Shown piece by piece: positions 60,719 to 64,000 of a stretch of DNA of 64,000 bases. The notes beneath the pieces were generated by a model that was given only the letters and a program-made list of their open reading frames with translations, did no database searches and was not told the origin of the DNA. Location: positions 4,402,001 to 4,466,000 of the forward strand of contig JAPEIS010000001.1 in the NCBI GenBank assembly GCA_029531795.1, in the 5' to 3' direction. The stretch is from Sclerotinia nivalis (Eukaryota; Ascomycota; Leotiomycetes; Helotiales; Sclerotiniaceae). A program made the translations under genes and the position numbers. Positions within the stretch are counted from its first letter, which is position 1. Every line of letters starts with the position of its first letter.

Positions 60719-61722
60719 TTAACCCCCATCGAACCTGACTCCCTGTTCATCGATTTGCAAAAGCATCTCTGCAATATCCTCGTCCGTGATCTTGTCTAGC
60801 AACTCTTGTTGTGATGGAATATTGGTCACGCGACTCTCGTCCTCCCCTTGCCGAAACTGCGACTGGACATGACCCTGTGCACGCTGTGGTTGCATTTGCA
60901 CAGATTGGAATTGAGCATGAGGTTGCTCAGGTCGTGGGGCGTGATAAAGCGGTTCCTCCATCGTCATTCCACCCTGTTGACGTGGAAAGTTGTCTGGCAC
61001 ATATACAAGTTCAGCTTGCACATCTGGGCCTTGAACTCGTGTATTCTGGTACACACGTTCCTCTCCTTCGGCAAGTCGTGGAAAGTTCGGAGGCGGTCCC
61101 GTGAAGAAAGTTCCAGTTTTTTGTCCGGAAAATTGTGCAGACTGATAGGGGTGGCTGGATGACCTAGGGATTGCGCCGTTGTGTTGTTGTTCCGGGTACT
61201 GACGCATGTCTGGTTGATAAGCCGGCAGTCTTTGAAAGTGCAATGGTGTGAATTGCACGCCATTGGGTTGGGTTGCCGGCTGGTAGTTCATGGCCGGTCT
61301 TTTTTGGGTTTGCGCAGGCTGCTGGTGGTTGAATGACTTGGTGTGCTGCATGCCACCCATGACATATGGGGATCGCACTTGAATCCCACCTTGCGCGAAG
61401 ACTTGTGGCCGTGGAGCCTGCAGAGTTTTGAAGTCAGGAATTGCTTGTCAATGATGACTGTTGCATGAAACTCAGGAGCTGAAGATATATGGGGAAGTGA
61501 ACATATAAGAAAGTCGAATCACCGAATCAGTGATGAACACTCGGGTAAACTTAAAGAATGTTTGACACTTACACTATATTTAGACCAAAAATATGCACTT
61601 TCTCTTTCGTATATCTCTCGTTCTTTCTTATGCCTTTCGACCATTTTCTTGAGGTTCTTTCTCTCCTCTGTTATTTCCTCAATCCTGTACTTTCTTGCTC
61701 TGACGGTCCGTTTGACAGGCAT
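60719..61722 (-). CDS. Basic/coiled N-terminus plus Gln-Pro-rich protein, function unknown
   Basis: Two exons (complement of 61573-61722 and 60719-61417) encode 282 residues. Exon 1 starts MPVKRTVRARKYRIEEITEE and continues as a highly charged predicted helix (KNLKKMVERHKKEREIYERE), similar in feel to a bZIP or coiled-coil segment though without the bZIP Asn signature. After the 155-bp intron the protein is Gln/Pro-rich (HQQPAQTQKRPAMNYQPATQ), then ends in a short acidic amphipathic helix (LLDKITDEDIAEMLLQIDEQ). No family recognised. Its position, orientation and composition next to another Gln-rich orphan suggest related origin or joint function, but I see no clear sequence similarity between them. 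Confidence 0.65.
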
Positions 61723-63458
61723 TTTGGAACTTTCTGTGTTTAGGAATTTCAGCCAAGGCCTATTGAAAGTGATTTTGGGAGGTACATTATCTAATCGAGA
61801 TAATCAGTGATGGGAATGCTTACCGTTTATGTCCGTAATTATGATCGGTGATATTCAGTTCTTATTTGTGTACGTTATTTCTGTTGGAATATGTCTCGGG
61901 ATCTCTTAATTGTGGTTGTATAAAGAATGGAGACTTTTTCACAGTTATTTGTATAAGTAGCAATTCTCTTCTCAGACCAGAGTGGAAAGTGTCTCCGCCA
62001 TTAGATTTCCATAGTATCAACGCTTAAATCAATCGCCGGCACACCTTTCTGAATCAGTACACTTCAATGGACATTTTTAGGTTTGAGAGTTAATTAAACG
62101 AAGAGCTTTAACCGGACATCCCTTCAGTTTCCTAGGAAAAAGAATTAGAAGAGGAGCTACGGATTTTTAGACTCCGGAAAAGGGTCATTTGGATTCTTAA
62201 GCGATTTCCGGATGACAATCAATTGACCAGTTTTCACACATATGGGCATCTAGAAAGAAGGTCCTACATCTATTTTCGTTCTATTCTGACAAATTGGGCA
62301 TAATTATCACTTTGAATCTTTGATCCTGAGTTCTTAGAATGAACTCATACACAGGAGACAAACATTTATTACCATTCCAATCGACTCACTGCATAATCAC
62401 TTTACTGGCTCTAATGGGATATTTTCAATTGGGATCGCCATGATGAAGCTAGCACAACCCCTTATTGCCACAGTTTGACTTCGATAATAAAATCTAGATC
62501 TAATACCCTGATCAATCGAACATCAACCAACACTAGACTTTGAATTTGAATTTTAGTTTTGAAGGAAACCTGGGATTGGATTAGTCGGAATATTAATTAG
62601 GGCTTTAATCATTACAGCTGTTGTAGAATATTGAAATCACGATGCAGTAAGGATTATAACGATGAAGAACTCAAACTACATTTCAATGTAGTAACAGATA
62701 ACAATTTATTCGAAGAGATTCTCTAATTAACTTTTGTAATTACAAAAGTGGTTTACTGGAGATGCGTGCATCGGTCACGGAGTCAGGAAGATTAGGTTTC
62801 AGACCCTCATGGTGATTTAGCTCCACATATACAAAAAAAAGGGAAAAAAATGATGCCATTTGCCACATCATCTTTTTTTTTTTAGTTTCCGTTCTACATC
62901 CAGAGGCATTGAAAATCTTCAGGAGTATGAATTGTCATCTCAAGATATCACATCGTGATCGTAAAGGAAAGATAAAATACATTAGAAACAGCAGAAAATG
63001 GTCAATTGATTGATTGGATTTCATCAATGATTAATCTACGTACTAATCATGTCATACAACGGCAAGAACAAATTCCTCACCACCCAATGCAAACATTAAG
63101 CACCAATAAATTATTCCATCCCTCAAAGTATTCCACCTGGACCCTCCATAATAGCACTTTAACCTGAACACGCTCAAACTCACTTGAAAAGCAAAGGAAG
63201 TATGATTTTTGTACTATGGTAAGCAGAACAGATTGGATTAGACGATCAAAACCATAAGCCTCAAGGCCCCTGCAGAAGACCGCAACCCTTAAGCCCACTG
63301 AACTTCTTTGGAACAGCAGGAACATCGGCGTCGAGTTCTTCTGCGCTTGTATGGCTACCTCTCTGATGTATAATATCCCAGTCTTTCAATTGTGCATAAC
63401 GGCATTTCAGAATATTCTCCTTCCCAACAACCATCTCCGCTTCAAGCTCCTCCTCCGA
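61723..63458. other. Intergenic, no gene seen
   Basis: About 1.7 kb of AT-rich sequence. A short open stretch at 63077-63325 (minus) has no recognised domain. An (A)/(T)-rich block is at 62830-62885. Confidence 0.5.
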
Positions 63459-63779
63459 CTACTCATCATCTGCTGAAGGTGGTCCTCTCCTCATTAGGCC
63501 GAAATCGAGATTCATCTTCATATCTTCTCCAAGGTGATTTTTCACGATGATTACATTACTGCCTAATTTTGAAAGTCTGTCGGCTGTTTCTCGTTGAGGT
63601 GTAGTAGATAGTAAAATTGCTTCGGTTGGTTCAGCGATAGCTTGACTTGTGGTTTTCTTGCATCTTTCCTTCAAACAAATTAGCTTAAGTAAATCTAGAT
63701 CGCAGATCGAGAACTCTGCAAAACTTACATCGTGTTGTTGGTCGCCTGGATGAATAGATACGCTCCGTTTTTTGAACAT
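63459..63779 (-). CDS. Small orphan protein
   Basis: An ATG at 63779 opens a frame of 106 codons ending at 63459. A 60-nt segment at 63669-63728 has a strong donor (GTAAGTTTT) and a possible acceptor (TTTGAAG), and removing it keeps the frame, giving 86 residues (MFKKRSVSIHPGDQQHD joined to ERCKKTTSQAIAEPTEAI). The unspliced segment is hydrophobic and Cys-rich (FAEFSICDLDLLKLICLK), unlike the polar flanks, which favours splicing. There is no signal peptide or known domain. Confidence 0.4.
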   Translation of the reverse strand: MFKKRSVSIHPGDQQHDVSFAEFSICDLDLLKLICLKERCKKTTSQAIAEPTEAILLSTTPQRETADRLSKLGSNVIIVKNHLGEDMKMNLDFGLMRRGPPSADDE

Positions 63780-64000
63780 AGTTAATATTCCAATTGGTTG
63801 TTAAATTTTTCTGGCAAGTTATTTGTCTGGATTTGTCTGGATCTGCTGGAGGTTTATGATATCCTATCAGATTTAAAAAGGTAGAAAGATGAAATATTAT
63901 CTCCAGAACCGTATGAAGAATTAATAATCTCAAAATAGTGAATGACTTTCGCAGATAAGGCTGTATTTATATTCACTTGGTCCTTCATCCAAAAGAAACC

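Overview
The window is nuclear DNA of a filamentous ascomycete. Genes carry short introns (mostly about 45-120 bp) with GTAAGT/GTATGT-type donors and TAG/CAG acceptors, coding regions are separated by AT-rich intergenic DNA, and the conserved proteins (Jac1, Mps1, Csn4, Pex6, an EF-hand MscS channel, a GT34 mannosyltransferase) are of fungal type. Overall style suggests a Leotiomycete (Sclerotiniaceae such as Botrytis or Sclerotinia), but this is an impression, not a test. All gene models below were spliced by hand from reading frame and splice signals.

Layout. 1-8.4 kb: three genes for secreted cysteine-rich proteins with PAN/Apple-like domains (two on the minus strand, the third divergent on plus) form a local family cluster. 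10.3-11.8 kb: a GT34 Golgi glycosyltransferase. 14.0-15.4 kb: a CorA-like membrane protein that lacks a normal N-terminus and has a frame break, so it may be decaying. 15.4-18.0 kb: AT-rich, no gene supported. 18.0-18.8 kb: JAC1/HSCB. 19.6-20.5 kb: a protein with two helix-turn-helix segments. 22.8-28.4 kb: a compact housekeeping block with the MPS1 checkpoint kinase, a divergent small GDSL/SGNH hydrolase and convergent CSN4. 30.2-36.0 kb: an NTF2-like protein with a long disordered tail, convergent with a large MscS-type mechanosensitive channel. 38.8-40.0 kb: threonine aldolase. 43.5-50.8 kb: PEX6 and an acid-lipase/steryl-ester-hydrolase type enzyme. 50.8-58.3 kb: about 7.5 kb with no convincing gene. 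58.3-61.7 kb: two adjacent same-strand genes for glutamine-rich, low-complexity proteins of unknown function. 63.5-63.8 kb: a small orphan gene.

Functionally the conserved genes are ordinary housekeeping functions (Fe-S cluster assembly, spindle checkpoint, COP9 signalosome, peroxisome import, lipid and amino-acid metabolism, organelle channel, cell-wall mannan) and need not act together. The accessory material is at the two ends: the PAN-domain secreted family on the left and the Q-rich orphan pair on the right. These are the best places to look for something undescribed. No tRNA, rRNA, intact transposon or CRISPR array was found.
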